The notes under the pieces: generated by a model
Database searches by the model: none
Told to the model about the DNA's origin: nothing
What the model saw: the letters and a program-made list of their open reading frames with translations, nothing else
Translations under genes and position numbers: made by a program
Part shown: positions 11,291-22,529 of the stretch, one piece after another
Numbering within the stretch: the stretch's first letter is position 1
Layout of the letters: each line of letters begins with the position of its first letter
Assembly: GCA_947247005.1 (NCBI GenBank)
Contig: OX365957.1
Span: forward strand, 8,776,817-8,840,816
DNA: 64,000 bases
Reading direction: 5' to 3'
Source of the DNA: Spisula solida
Lineage: Eukaryota > Mollusca > Bivalvia > Venerida > Mactridae

Positions 11291-13179
11291 GGATTGTAAG
11301 AATAAAACGTATTCTATTCACTTTGAAATATACTTGACGTACATCTCTATCAATGAATATTTCAAAAAATGTACTAGATGTACTCGTCAGTATTTGTTTT
11401 GATTTCTATCATTGCAGATGATACAATGCAGAAATGGTACCACACACAGAGGACTCTATTCTCGAAGCTGCGTGAGGGTCAACCAACGAAGAAATCACAG
11501 AAGAGGTCCGGGGACGGTGTTTCGAGTGGTGACGAGGAAGACTCCATCCTTGCTGAGGAGGCCAGTGAAAATGACTCCGACCGAGACAAGTTCATCCGTC
11601 GAATCTTTGGTTTTCTGAAGGCACACATCAGACGTCATAAAAAGGATACTCCAGCTAGTGTGAGTACTGTGAATCACTTTATATTCGCGAATTTCGGTAA
11701 CATACATGTATATATTTCGCGTTTTTATTAATTGGCGGTCGAAAGGTCTATGATCCGTATTCATGTTATGAAAGTATACTAACGCGGATTTATGAGGAAC
11801 TCATTTTGAGGATAATAGCGAAAACAAAATACATCGCGAATAATTCCCGACGTACAGTATAATTGAAATGATATACAAACCGAACTGATCAACAAATTGA
11901 TTGTTTGCAAATACATCAACTTTCAAATATACTTATGTTGGTTTTCCATTTTTGTCTTTGTAGTTTAATGACAAGTTAGCTCTGGCTGAGACGGGTGAGT
12001 TGGCTGGAAGTGATGATAGTACCATGACAGGCAGTCTTGCAGACGAACCCAGGGAGCCCACCAAAGAATACACTGGCTACCCCACACCGAGACCTTCTTC
12101 TAGGACCAGAAAAGCTGCGGAGGACCGACCTGAGTCTCCTACCATGGCGATGAGAGTCACCGGCACTTCACTTGATCTACAGGATAGGCTGGTTCAGTTC
12201 ATTACTCGGCCACACCTTTCTGCAAGTACCTGGAAACCGAGCTGGATCGTCTGCATGAGGCCTGCCAGGAACCTGCGTATGAGGAGATCACCACAGTTCT
12301 TAACCAGTAAGTACATGTATTTAACATTGTATGCTTTTGAATATATTTTTGATGTCACAAATTGAATAACATGTTTGAACTTCACTTCAATACACATCAA
12401 TAATAATATCAGGTCCAGTTTTATTGTATTGCTTATTATTCAACCTCACTATTAAGACTCAATGACGAGACCGGTCAGTTGATTTAAGGGTATTTGTATT
12501 GAGGGTGGAAAGTATTTGTAGTAAACATATGCTGTCTGGTTTTGTATTTCCAGTTACCGGAAAGTGTCTAGACAGTTCAGGATGAAGGAAGCCGCTGGTA
12601 ACCAGATTAGTCCATTAGAAGATGTCCCATCAGCGTTCCAGTCCCAGCAGCAACACCTTCAGAGACCTGTCTGTACCTCTTCCACCTACACAAGCGGCCA
12701 ATTTCAACAGGATAGTTCCATCCCCAGCGGTAACTACTACTCCACTAGTAGAACCGCCGCTTCACCGTCAGCAGCGTTTCAGCCAGGTCCCAGACAGTGG
12801 CCTATGAACCCACCTCCGGCATCAGTGTGGAAATCCCAGGAATGTGGCTATGTAGAGCAGGCTAACCAGCAGTACCATTCCCTCCAGCAAGCAAGTACTT
12901 CTACCCAGGGCTACGTACCTTTTCTCGCCAGGCAAGACTGGATTTGTCCAACTTCCACCTCAGCAGCAAATCGGAGGTCACTGGCAGCTAACCCCCAAAC
13001 AGCCATCCCAGAGATCTCCTTCGACTCCGCTTCCCGCACAGCAGTCCAAGTACACTGTGAACAATGTGAAGGACAGCATCTGCCCATATCTAAGTTCAGA
13101 CGACAGTTTCAACAAAGACATCGATCTCTCATCTGACGACACTAATAAAAACCAGTAACCAGGTATTTAGAGAGATGGC

Positions 13180-13185
13180 AATAAA
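13180..13185 (+). terminator. Poly(A) signal of the MADF gene
   Basis: AATAAA lies 44 bp after the stop codon at 13134-13136; a second overlapping AATAAA is at 13144. The gap to the convergent gene's signal (13186-13609) holds no gene I can support. Confidence 0.6.
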
Positions 13186-13609
13186 ATTGTAACTGATATT
13201 TTCTGACTTTGTTCTTTATTGGTCTTTTGTTCTTACTTATAGTTTAAAAATCTCCATTTTCCAAATTGTTATGTTTCATACTTCTTTAACATAAAATACA
13301 GATGCGACAGTTCGATCATGCTAAGGTGACAGTACAATAGATAAAATCATAATGAAATGTCACATTATCATCATCATACTATCGTGTTTTGCGTTTTCAT
13401 CATTGCGGTATCTCGTTATTACCATCGTTTTCTTTCTCGCGTTATCAAGCATCGCGTTTCAGACCGCATCAATTCAAAGGCGATGACCCAAATAGAATTA
13501 TGTAGACTTTACATTTTGGAAACCGGAGTTTTAAACTATCTAAATACTGGGCTTTTAGGTTTAGATAAGTGGAAAAAATAACAAATATTTTCAATCAAGA
13601 TTTCAAAAG

Positions 13610-13615
13610 TTTATT
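13610..13615 (-). terminator. Poly(A) signal of the Harbinger transposase
   Basis: AATAAA on the minus strand, about 94 bp past the transposase stop codon at 13709. Confidence 0.55.
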
Positions 13616-13708
13616 ATTCCATACACATTTTGCGTTAAGTTACAAAGCAATAGGTGAAATAGTTTCGTTATCACAATGTTTGTGATTGTTACTTCTCTGC
13701 GGTAATAA

Positions 13709-15302
13709 TTACAGGATCATCTTTTCCTGCCATGGTACCAAACCAGCTTTTGAAGTAAAGTAGTGGCCCAAGTATTTTCTAATTTGCCTACCCTCCTGGG
13801 TTCCAGTGTTCCTAGCTTTCTCGTGGTAAACATCCAGTAGTACTTTGTCATTTCTCCATGCACCTGGTGTGACATTCTGATTCTGGTCCTCCAAGTCCAT
13901 CAAGTTGTTATGGTTGGCTGGATATCTCAGTCTGATGAGATTGTGAAGGATGACACAAGTTGTGATGATTTTTCTGCATGTCTCGGGTCTCTGGTTCATA
14001 GTCCTTAACAAAACTCTGAACTTGTGTGCCAGAATACCAAAGGCATTCTCCACTACACGCCTAGCTCTGGAGAGTCTGTAGTTAAATATTCTCTCGTGGT
14101 GCTCCATGTTTCTGATGGAAAACGGGTTCATCAGGCACCTGTTTATTCCAAATGCATTATCCCCTACTATGTAGTAAGGATCAGGCACGTCATCACCAGG
14201 TACACACCTCTCTTCAGGGAGATTGAATATGTTGTCTGGACTCTCCAGGCCATCCTTAAGTTCTGACCCATTGTATATACTGGCATCATTGCTGGAACCA
14301 TCAGAGCCGACGTCAATCCAAAGAAACTTGTAGTCCGCGTCGACTAGAGCCATCAGGACAATAGAGAAGAATCCCTTGTAGTTTCTGTATACAGAGCCAG
14401 TATTCCAAGGGCAGGTGACCGCCACATGCTTGCCATCTAGAGCACCACAGCAGTGTGGAAATTGCCATCTCTTCTCTAATTGTTCAACAATGGTGGTCCA
14501 TTCGTCGGTTGTAGTAGGACACTGGATTACCTCGGCAGCAAACTCAGTTTTAATGGCATCGCAAACTTCATTTTTAATAAGGGAGATGGTGTTTGGAGCA
14601 ACTCTGAAGTTGTAGGAAAGGCTTGGGTAATTGTCACCACAAGCCAAGTGTCGAAGCGTGATGGATAGCTTGAGACCGGGAGGGAGAGACTTTCTGTACC
14701 ATGTGTCCTTCTTCGATATTATGCCTTCTATCCTTAGCAGAACCTCGTCGTAGAGGCCTCTGGGAAGTCTTGTGTAATTGTAAAAGGCCTTCTCATCTTC
14801 TGTCTTTAGTTCCTTCAGTAGTGCTATAGTGGCCATAGCGTTCTCTTCTTTTGTCAGACAACCATTTCCTGACCCATAGTGACCGCGGTTTCCTCATTCG
14901 CCTCGGTTTGCCTCTTTCCTGAAAAGTAAAAAAAAACAAGATAAGTAAGTACTGTTTATCTGTTTGAAGTCCCATCAACTGTACATTGAAACTACCCTCA
15001 TATGCTGAGCATCAAGCAAGGAGAAGCACCAGTGCCATTTTACGACGTCCTTGTGATCACATCTGCAATCTTGCATTCCCGAGGCGAGTGCTTTTACCAC
15101 TCAGCCACTAAGGATGGTAAGATTAATACATTTCGGAATACTAAATAGGCAGATAGCAAGAAATGACTACGTGCAATAAGACAATGTCTACCTGTAGGAG
15201 GAGGTGCTGGGTATGTATGTGTTCCTCGTCATGTTCTCTGAGGTGCATCAAAAGAAGCAATGCGACTCCTTTCTTTTTTCTGGTTGCCTCATCATATGCC
15301 AT
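13709..15302 (-). pseudogene. Harbinger DDE transposase (HARBI1-like), one frameshift
   Basis: Exon 1 (15302-15192) starts MAYDEATRKKKG and ends at CAG|gtagac. Exon 2 (14918-13709) follows a strong polypyrimidine acceptor and begins ERGKPRRMRKPRSLWVRKW, the basic N-terminus typical of the family. One frameshift near 14815-14835 then separates RYGHYS from LLKELKTEDEKAF. From ATG 14836 the remaining 375 codons are open. They carry GALDGKHV (first Asp), VGSDGSSNDASIYN, YIVGDNAFGI (second Asp) and NYRLSRARRVVENAFGIL (catalytic Glu), the DDE_4 superfamily core, so the catalytic domain is complete. The enzyme would cut and paste the element at TWA sites with the MADF partner. A protein starting at Met 14836 would lack the basic N-terminus. 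The intron (14919-15191) holds a SINE piece. Confidence 0.9.
14985..15118 (-). repeat. tRNA-derived SINE fragment in transposase intron
   Basis: On the minus strand GGCTGAGTGGTAAAAGCAC resembles a Leu/Ser-type tRNA A box, followed by CTCGGGAATGCAAG. The tail CCTTGCTTGATGCTCAGCA recurs at 39105-39285 (as CCTTGCTTGAAGCTCAGCA), supporting a dispersed SINE family. Confidence 0.55.
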
Positions 15303-15856
15303 TCTGCAGGAACAACTGAATAATGGTTGTGAGAATTCTGTAAAGTTGTTCAGGACTGACTGAGGAAGATGCTCTGGTGCTGGCCTTTTATATGTTGACA
15401 CGATTGAACTACATGTACTCAAAAGTCTTCACCCGCATCGTTGTCCAATCGTAATGACATCGTACTATAATACGATGGCTACACGACGGCATTGCGAGGG
15501 CTTCACGGCGTCGTGTTGCCATCATAAGACCATCGGCCAGCTTCGTGTTTCTTTCGTATTGTGTTCGTGTGGCAAAAAACGCCCGATGGTACCGATGGTT
15601 ACACGAAGTAAACACGAAGGCTACACGATGTTACAAGATGCCCATACGATGGTGTTACGAAGGGCAAGATGGACATACGAATACAACACGATATTGAACC
15701 TTCGCAATTTTTTGACATTCCAAAGATTTTGCCACCACACACGATGTTGCTCCCGAAGCCTGGACAAATTAGCCGATGGTCATACGATTACTTAAGATGT
15801 CCTCACGAATGGCCCGGTGTTTACAAAATCACTCCCGAACTTGAACATTTCAATAA

Positions 15857-15903
15857 TCGTGTGTCCATCGTATGTCAAAATCGGGACAGTGTGACGCGGG
15901 CAT
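15857..15903 (-). repeat. Harbinger right terminal inverted repeat
   Basis: Ends CAGTGTGACGCGGGCAT, the mirror of the left end at 9811. The adjacent 15430-15856 carries the subterminal ACACGAAGG/ACACGATGG motif array, which mirrors that on the left. Confidence 0.88.
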
Positions 15904-16293
15904 TATGCATTTATTTTATGTTTCTATGAAATAATCTATTGGGGAAAATAGTTTGTCTTATGGTCTTAAATCAAAACTTGTGAAGCGCTCAGATAAGTAG
16001 AATTGGTGTCTTCGACGTGGCCAAAATAATTATGAACAAAGAGAAGTTAATAACATGACAAACCAATATGTAAGTAACTCTAAAATACAATTGCACAGAA
16101 TAGAGATGCATAGTGCATATCTGCGACTACAAAACATGTATTTGTGTAATTATTCTGTAAATACTTTTTTCACCGATATATACAACGTGTATGTCAGTTA
16201 TCGAATACAAAATGTATCATTTAAGCTCAAAATACACATAATTTAACAATCTATTTATTTTCATGTTTTCATTAACGGTGTTATATACTAATA
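15904..16293. other. Unassigned stretch
   Basis: AT-rich spacer between the Harbinger end and the LINE tail. A 63-codon ORF at 16055-16246 has no recognisable feature. Confidence 0.4.
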
Positions 16294-16312
16294 AAATAAT
16301 AATAATAATAAT
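16294..16312. repeat. (AAT)n microsatellite, LINE tail
   Basis: About six AAT repeats, read as (ATT)n on the LINE strand. Short tandem tails of this kind are typical 3' ends of several LINE clades. Confidence 0.7.
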
Positions 16313-18965
16313 ATCGACTTTATTTATAATTGTGGATTACATATTTGACAGTAATATCAATTTTCATTATGGTCCACTGGAAAAGAAAAACAGATTATCA
16401 GACAACATAATAAATAAACAACAACAATGAAAACATGCAATCGCCGGAGATAAAGCTAGACCTATCAATAAACAAACATACAAAATATAACACTGCAGAG
16501 TAGACTGACCACTTATTATCAGTGACGATTTAAGGGTATAACATTTCGGCTTTTACCTGCCTTCATTAAGGTGGAACATTGAAAATGCATTTAGTTTACA
16601 TTTTTATTTGTATACAAAGTCAAGAGTTATCATCGGCGGAATCAACATTATAATAAGCAGAATATACAGCATAGAGTGAATTACAATTATTAATGTCATT
16701 GATGATAGACAATAGAATATAACAGAAATATTGCAAATGGACATTTTGAGACAGGCTTGTATAAAAGTATCTGATATAGGATATAGATTAACTAATTAGC
16801 AATACTATCGGCCCATTATGGAAATCTATAATCAATGTATTTTGTCTTAAACGTGTTTAACGTTTTTCATTTCTGATATCTTGAGGAAGAGAATTCCATA
16901 GTACTCAGCACATGAGATTGACTTTCTGAAGATTTCTATATTTGGTTTAGGCATGTATAAGAGATTGTTTGCTGCTGACTTTAATGTTTGATTGGGGTAA
17001 TTCGTAATTTTGAACGAATGTGTTCTGGAGCCGTAGTGGTCAAGCTTTTATACAATATATTGGCCTTTTTATAGACTAATTATAATCTTTCATAGATTGC
17101 CATCCATCTCAAGCTTTGAAAAAGCTCTGCAGATGGGAATCGAAGTCCTTGTCTAGAACAATTCTTGCAGCACGTTTCTGAAATTTGAATAGTCTATCAA
17201 GTAGAAGGTAAGTTGAATTTCCCCATATTGTGATACAGTAGTCAAGATCGGGAAGAATATGGGAATTGAATTGTTTTTTTGGTTAAGATATCATTTTATT
17301 CTCAGGAGAAGAAATAGAAGAGAGTTGCATTTTTAAGAGTATGTTCGATATGTGTGTTGGAGTTAAGATTGCTATCAATATGTACTCCAAGGAGTTTTTC
17401 TGTTGCGGAAAACTGCAGATATCGAAACCTGATGGTGCCTATTTGACAGATAGGATTTGAATCATTGCAGAGCAAGAGAACTGTTTGATGCTAGAGTAGT
17501 CTCACACGAATGATCTGTTCGTAATCCAGATTGATTGATATAAGGAAGTTTATGTTGTTCAAGAAAACACGAAAATGAAAGGTAATGTGTCTTTCAAGAA
17601 TCTTCGAAAGCACAGGTAGAATGGATGTTTGTCTGAAGGTGTCAACATCCTGAGTCGGACCTTTCTTGTGAGTTAGCGTAATTTTAGCATTCTTGAATGC
17701 TTTTTTTTCTTATGCTTAGATTGAAAATATGAGAAAGGGGTTTGGCAATGATGTCTGCACTTAAGTGTAGGATACGAGGCCCAAGTTCGTCAAGACCAGT
17801 TGACTGCGTAATATCAAGGTTGTTTAATTGTTTGAGAATAAAGTCTTCAGAGATGTAAGGAATTGAATAATTCTCGTCTGAAGTTAGTTTGTCAGACGTG
17901 AAGTTATGTATTGACTCAATATAATTTGTGCTTAGTGAATTTTGTGGTTGTCATGCGTTGAAGACATTTGTGATTGTTAAAAAATTCTGCTGCTTCTTGA
18001 TTATTTGTGATTGGATTGTTTTCGTTGTCATTAATATGAGTTTTGTTATGCACTTTTGATCTGCCAGAAAGATGTTTCAAATTTTTCCATAGTGATTTTG
18101 GATTGAAGTTATTATTGATAGAGTGTGCATATAACTGTATACTATATGAAAGTTGACGCCAATATTTGTTTGATCTAGTGTTACCTGATTGTTTGGATTG
18201 TTTCACATTTGCTATGTCAGAATTGAACCAATCAGGTTGGTGTGTGTGCTTTACTTGCTTTTGTCGTACTGGTGCATGTTTATTTAGAGTTTCTGTAAAA
18301 AGTTGTATGAAATACTCATTTGCATTATCTGGGTTGTCAAGTGATTGAACAGCTGTAAGAGGCTGGTACGAGAGATCAAAAAGAAATTGCTCTGTATTCA
18401 TGTCTTTAAAGGAGCGATATGAGATAGTATTGTGGGTTGGCTTTGAATGCTTGGAAGCTGTTCTGCGAGTAAAAGATATATGAAACTGAGTGTTTCTTCT
18501 ACAATGCTGATTTCAAGTATGTGCTGTTGGGTGTTAGTGTATATGTGATCTATAATTGATGCTGATGATGGAGTGACACTAGTGTGATTTGTAACTAGCT
18601 GTTGAAGGTTGTAACTGTTAGTCATGCGATTCCATGTATTATTTACAGACTGGCCATTAACATAGTTTATATTGAACTCACCTAATAATATTGTTTCTTT
18701 ATTTTCAAGGAAAGCTTTTATTAATGTCTGTTCAATTTCAGAGAACCAATTTTAAGCTGATTGCGGATGGGGTCCTGGTCGATGAAAGTATAGTCTCCGC
18801 ATGGGTTGACGAGGAGTGTGCTGCTTGTGTTGTTGTCTTTGGCAACGACGAAAAGGATTTCCTGATTGTTATGAAATCGTGGATCTTCGGACGACATGCT
18901 GATATTACATATATGTTGCAGATAGTGAAATACATCGTTCATCAACACAGAATTTCTCAATTAAG
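16294..18965 (-). pseudogene. LINE-type retrotransposon, internally deleted
   Basis: On the minus strand the order is that of a non-LTR retrotransposon ORF2. The end of an APE endonuclease carries ILLGEFNINY (about 18680) and SASIIDHIYTNTQQ (about 18550). The linker has NKHAPVRQKQVKHTHQPDWFNSDI (about 18290-18220, split here in description only). The RT start carries STGLDELGPRILHLSA (about 17780) and QSGLRTDHSCETTL (about 17500). It then jumps directly to the post-RT region (LLGVHIDSN, about 17390) and the C-terminal block MPKPNIEIFRKS (about 16950). The RT palm with the YADD motif is missing, consistent with a deletion near 17470-17490. Several frameshifts and stops are present. The element ends in an (ATT)n tail at 16294-16312. 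It is dead. The clade is uncertain, within the Jockey/CR1/L2 broad group. Confidence 0.85.
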
Positions 18966-20719
18966 GAGTCAATGTAAAATCTGTCTCAAGTTTCTTTCGT
19001 AAATGCATACACAATTTGTCATACATTTTTGTACCTGCAGTATGTTAAAAACATAATTGCTACTTCAATAAGACCGATGCAACACTTACTTGACAATTGA
19101 TTCCATTGAAATTCTCCCTTATATATATTTAATGGATTCTATTATTAGGATATTGACATATATTGCAATAATTTAAATTAGTATGACACCTTATCAGTGT
19201 AGCAATACCACGTGACTAAATAATACAGTCCCAAGAAGAAAATTGTAAACAAAACCTCCACTTCGCGAAGGAAATTGGGCGAAAGTATTTTATTTCTATA
19301 CCAATTTCTATGAAATGTAGACCACGCTAAGGGAAAACATAAAAGGTTTCCGCCATATATAGTATATTTCTCCGTAGTTTGACCGTTTTTTCAATTACCC
19401 TGAGAAACCTTGGGAAAATATTGTGTGAGAGCGGACTACAGTATCAAGCCTTTTCGTTTTCCTGGTGTTATCTACTCCATGCGTGATTGAAGAGTTATGT
19501 TTACACCTTCCGGGAACACCGGAGGTAATTTCGCAACAAATAAAATACATATTATAACAATACATGGCACTACTATGACATTTTCTTTTAATTTGCAATT
19601 ATAGCTACAGTTCCAAGAAAAAATATTCAGACTACAGTTTAAAGGTGTCTTCAGAATTTACCAAAAAATCAAGCAACATGTCGCCCCTGATGCTATTTTT
19701 GTCAACATTACACGCACTACAATGTTCTATATTTGGTCAGGTGTTATTTGTAACAACATATTATACCTATTTAAGAACACAAACACGCACATGGGTAACA
19801 GTAGTTTCCAAAAGATGCATGTAGATCTAGTAATTGATAATAAGCTTGCGTACGGGTAATGTTGAGTAATTTCAATACGTGCATTTGATGTTTGATCTAA
19901 ATTATATATTGGACGGTGCTATCGATTTTCACCACTGGTCGACACCGTACAGCGGATATAACATATAGTCCGTATTTATAATAATGCATCATTGTTGAGC
20001 GTCAGGTCAGTTTGTTTGTGCTTGTAAGTATTGTGTTTTCATGATTTATAATTGTCTACATACCAAGGTCATGGTTACGCTAATGACTCATTTGCTGCAG
20101 GATCAGACTAATCTGACCATATTGCCTAATTATGACGGGTAGTTTTAATATGTTCATATAAAAAATTAAGAGTTGAATCTGACTCATTACATTTTAAAGA
20201 AAGCAAACAATTTCACATATGCTTTGAACGTTTTAAAAATTGCAGATAGCATTATCGTGGTAGGGAAATATAGGTAACTGAAAAATCAAACGACGTTAAA
20301 TGAACCAAAAACCGTATTTAGGTCGGGTCGGGACTAAAAAGAAATTCTGAAAATGTAAATTACTTGTTAGCACGGCTAAAACTGAGCGGGAATCTTACGT
20401 TATTTATTTATTATTAAATAAACAGCAGTTGCCAAAAAAAATGCACAATAAGGCACAATCAACTGTACATATTCAATTGCGGAGATCGCGATTTTTCACG
20501 ATCGCCCGTGGGTACGAATGTTTAGCGGTCAATATAAAGATCACGATTATAAGTTCGAAAAATGTAATTGTAGGGGTAATTAAAGGAATAAACAAGACTG
20601 CGTTCAATAAACGCTAATGCCCCCGTGAAAGCCTAGTCCATAAAAACATTTACACACAAAATATACTTACTTTGAATGGAAAGAAATTCAAAAAAGCCGA
20701 AAATATTTCTGACAAGAAT
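18966..20719. other. Unassigned stretch
   Basis: Non-coding AT-rich DNA. ORFs of 60-70 codons at 19395-19598 (-) and 20429-20617 (+) show no motif. No tRNA, inverted repeat or tandem array was recognised. Confidence 0.4.
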
Positions 20720-21577
20720 AGTTATATTGGATATCTTCCAAGGGGCATAACTGTGTTAATTATCAGCGAACCCAAAGGTGCCGACGATATGCGCATCTCC
20801 ACTTGGTAGTGTAGCTATCCATGAAGTTTTGTTAAAATCTGAGCAGTGGTTCTTGAGAAATAGCCCCGACAAGAATTTATAGTGCAAATCTTCCAAGGGA
20901 CATAACTGTGTAAATAATCAGCGAACCAGAACGTACCGACGATATGCGCATCTCCACTTGGTAGTGAAGCTATCCATGAAGTGTTGTTAAAATCTGAGCA
21001 GTGGTTCTTGAGAAATAGCGCGGACAAGAATTTATAGTGCAAATCTTCCAAGGGGCATAACTGTGTAAATAATCAGCGAACCGGAACGTGCGGACGATAT
21101 GCATATCTTTACTTGGTAGTGAAGCTATCCATGAAGTTTTGTTAAAATCTGAGCAGTGGTTCTTGAGAAATAGCCCGGACAAGAATTTATAGTGCAAATC
21201 TTCCAAGGGGCATACCTGTTTAAATAATCAGCGCACCGGAACGTGCCGACGATATGCGCATCTCCACTTGGTAGTGAAGCTATCCATGAAGTTTTGTTAA
21301 AATCTGAGCAGTGGGTCTTAAGAAATAGCCCGGACAAGAATGTAGTATATAGTTATATTGGCGATCTTCCAAGGGGCATATCTGTGTGAATAATCAGCGA
21401 ACCGGAAAGTGCCGACGATATGCGCATCTCCACTTGGTAGTGAAGCTATCCATGAAGTTTTGTTAAATTCTTGAGAAATAGCCCGGACAAGAATCGGACG
21501 GACGAACGGACGGATGGATGGACGGACGGACAGGTGAATCACTATATGCCTCCCGATCTATCGATACGGGGGCATAA
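20720..21577. repeat. Pearl/Helentron-like element: five ~155-bp core repeats
   Basis: About five tandem units of ~155 bp are visible from the recurring TCCACTTGGTAGTG at about 20800, 20955, 21110, 21266 and 21435. Each also has GAAATAGCCCGGACAAGAAT and TTCCAAGGGGCATA blocks; the last unit is shortened. The array ends in an ACGG-rich run (21493-21531) and the hairpin TATGCCTCCCGATC..ACGGGGGCATA (about 21544-21576). Tandem ~160-bp cores beside an ACGG microsatellite are the hallmark of bivalve Pearl-type elements, later linked to Helentrons. The minus-strand ORFs of 70-78 codons here are repeats of each other and not genes. Confidence 0.82.
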
Positions 21578-21762
21578 ACAGTGGCAAGATCAACTTACCT
21601 AGAACAGAGAGGTGGTTTTCACATTTTTCTAGATCAGTTCGATTAATTGATTAGAGGAAGTACCCAATGCTGACACAAGCGCTGTTAGAAGATGAAATCT
21701 TCCAGTTATTTTGAATACTCGTCTATACTCGTGATCGCAGACCCGTAATCGCCACATATTTC

Positions 21763-21979
21763 TTTACGACCGACCGGGGAGAAAACAAAACAGATGCAAT
21801 ATTTGAGTTGACGTGGTCATCCATGTTGTGTGGCCAACATGAATGACCTATTTAATATTAAAATAAACATACGCATAAAATGTAATACTATCAAATGGCA
21901 TAAAGACATGTATGAAACATTAATCAACATAATTATGTACATTACTAACAAAATGTGGGGTTTCCGCAGGAAATTGGCC
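21763..21979 (+). repeat. 217-bp direct repeat, copy 1
   Basis: Begins TTTACGACCGACCGGGG and ends GGAAATTGGCC. An apparently identical copy lies exactly 494 bp downstream. See 22257-22473. Confidence 0.9.
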
Positions 21980-22256
21980 CCTAAAACATTACTACTAAAT
22001 CAAAACAAACGTGGTGAAAGGGGATGGTGGTGGGAAAATTTCATGTAATAAGGAAAAATCGTAGATGAATTGACAAAACACGCAATGGCGGCTAGCTTAC
22101 ATAAATGGACGGAGCTGGTCAAAACCGGTTCCGGTCAGTTTTGGATTGGATAAAAACACTGACCCGTCCCCTTTTTCCCGTATTATGGTAACAAGGTTAA
22201 CCGCAGTTATCTCCCCTACCAGTCTTAAATTACGCTATGCCTGGACATAGCTAGTA

Positions 22257-22473
22257 TTTACGACCGACCGGGGAGAAAACAAAACAGATGCAATATTTGA
22301 GTTGACGTGGTCATCCATGTTGTGTGGCCAACATGAATGACCTATTTAATATTAAAATAAACATACGCATAAAATGTAATACTATCAAATGGCATAAAGA
22401 CATGTATGAAACATTAATCAACATAATTATGTACATTACTAACAAAATGTGGGGTTTCCGCAGGAAATTGGCC
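22257..22473 (+). repeat. 217-bp direct repeat, copy 2
   Basis: No mismatch or gap was noticed against 21763-21979. The 277 bp between the copies is unique here and includes CCGGTTCCGGTCAG. The ends are not TG..CA and the middle has no coding sequence, so this is not a normal LTR pair. Recent tandem duplication or an assembly artefact are the simplest explanations. A small imperfect palindrome (GATAGGTTT..AAACCTATC) follows at about 22484-22529. Confidence 0.9.
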
Positions 22474-22529
22474 AAAAGATAGGTTTACTGATTAGGGAAT
22501 TCCTGATAAGGGAAACCTATCTCCCCACA

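Larger units (their letters stand above)
10204..13136 (+). pseudogene. MADF-domain partner gene of Harbinger (spliced, frameshifted)
   Basis: Five exons can be traced with GT-AG borders: 10305 (or 10204)-10452, 10772-11028, 11418-11659, 11964-12306 and 12554-13136. Exon 1 is acidic and Ser/Pro-rich (SPSPPPDDRQPESSDDE). Exons 2-3 encode a MADF (Myb/SANT-like) DNA-binding domain: AIAQWIESRKLLYD, DKQYKDKVLRRHLW, then WYHTQRTLFSKLRE. Exon 4 ends with ETELDRLHEACQEP, and exon 5 is Gln/Ser-rich. Such proteins bind transposon ends and help bring the transposase to DNA and into the nucleus. Frames are broken: an in-frame TAA in exon 2 after KSKSDK (about 10849) needs a shift to reach the MADF part, and another shift lies in exon 4 near 12200. 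ATG 10204 is out of frame with exon 1; ATG 10305 is the in-frame start. AATAAA follows at 13180. The other possibility is sequencing error at these sites. Confidence 0.83.
9811..15903. mobile_element. PIF/Harbinger transposon, full length, two genes
   Basis: Both ends read ATGCCCGCGTCACACTG inward, matching for about 30 bp through CCCGATTTTGAC, then GGACACA. Inside are two convergent spliced genes: a MADF-domain protein on the plus strand and a Harbinger DDE transposase on the minus strand, the usual partnership for this superfamily. Between the ends and the genes lie arrays of ACACGAAGGC/CTACACGATGG motifs (about 9850-10110 and 15430-15870), plausibly binding sites for the two proteins. The flanks share TA but no clean 3-bp TWA duplication is visible. 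Both genes carry frameshifts, so this copy is probably dead yet recent enough to keep its ends. It has taken in a pogo-like MITE and SINE fragments. Confidence 0.9.

Noticed and set aside
20815..21542. Series of minus-strand ORFs of 70-78 codons with similar proteins
   Set aside because: They are successive units of the ~155-bp tandem repeat read in frame, with no start context or domain.
21763..22473. LTR retrotransposon or TRIM with 217-bp LTRs
   Set aside because: The ends are not TG..CA, and no primer-binding site or polypurine tract is evident in the 277-bp spacer.
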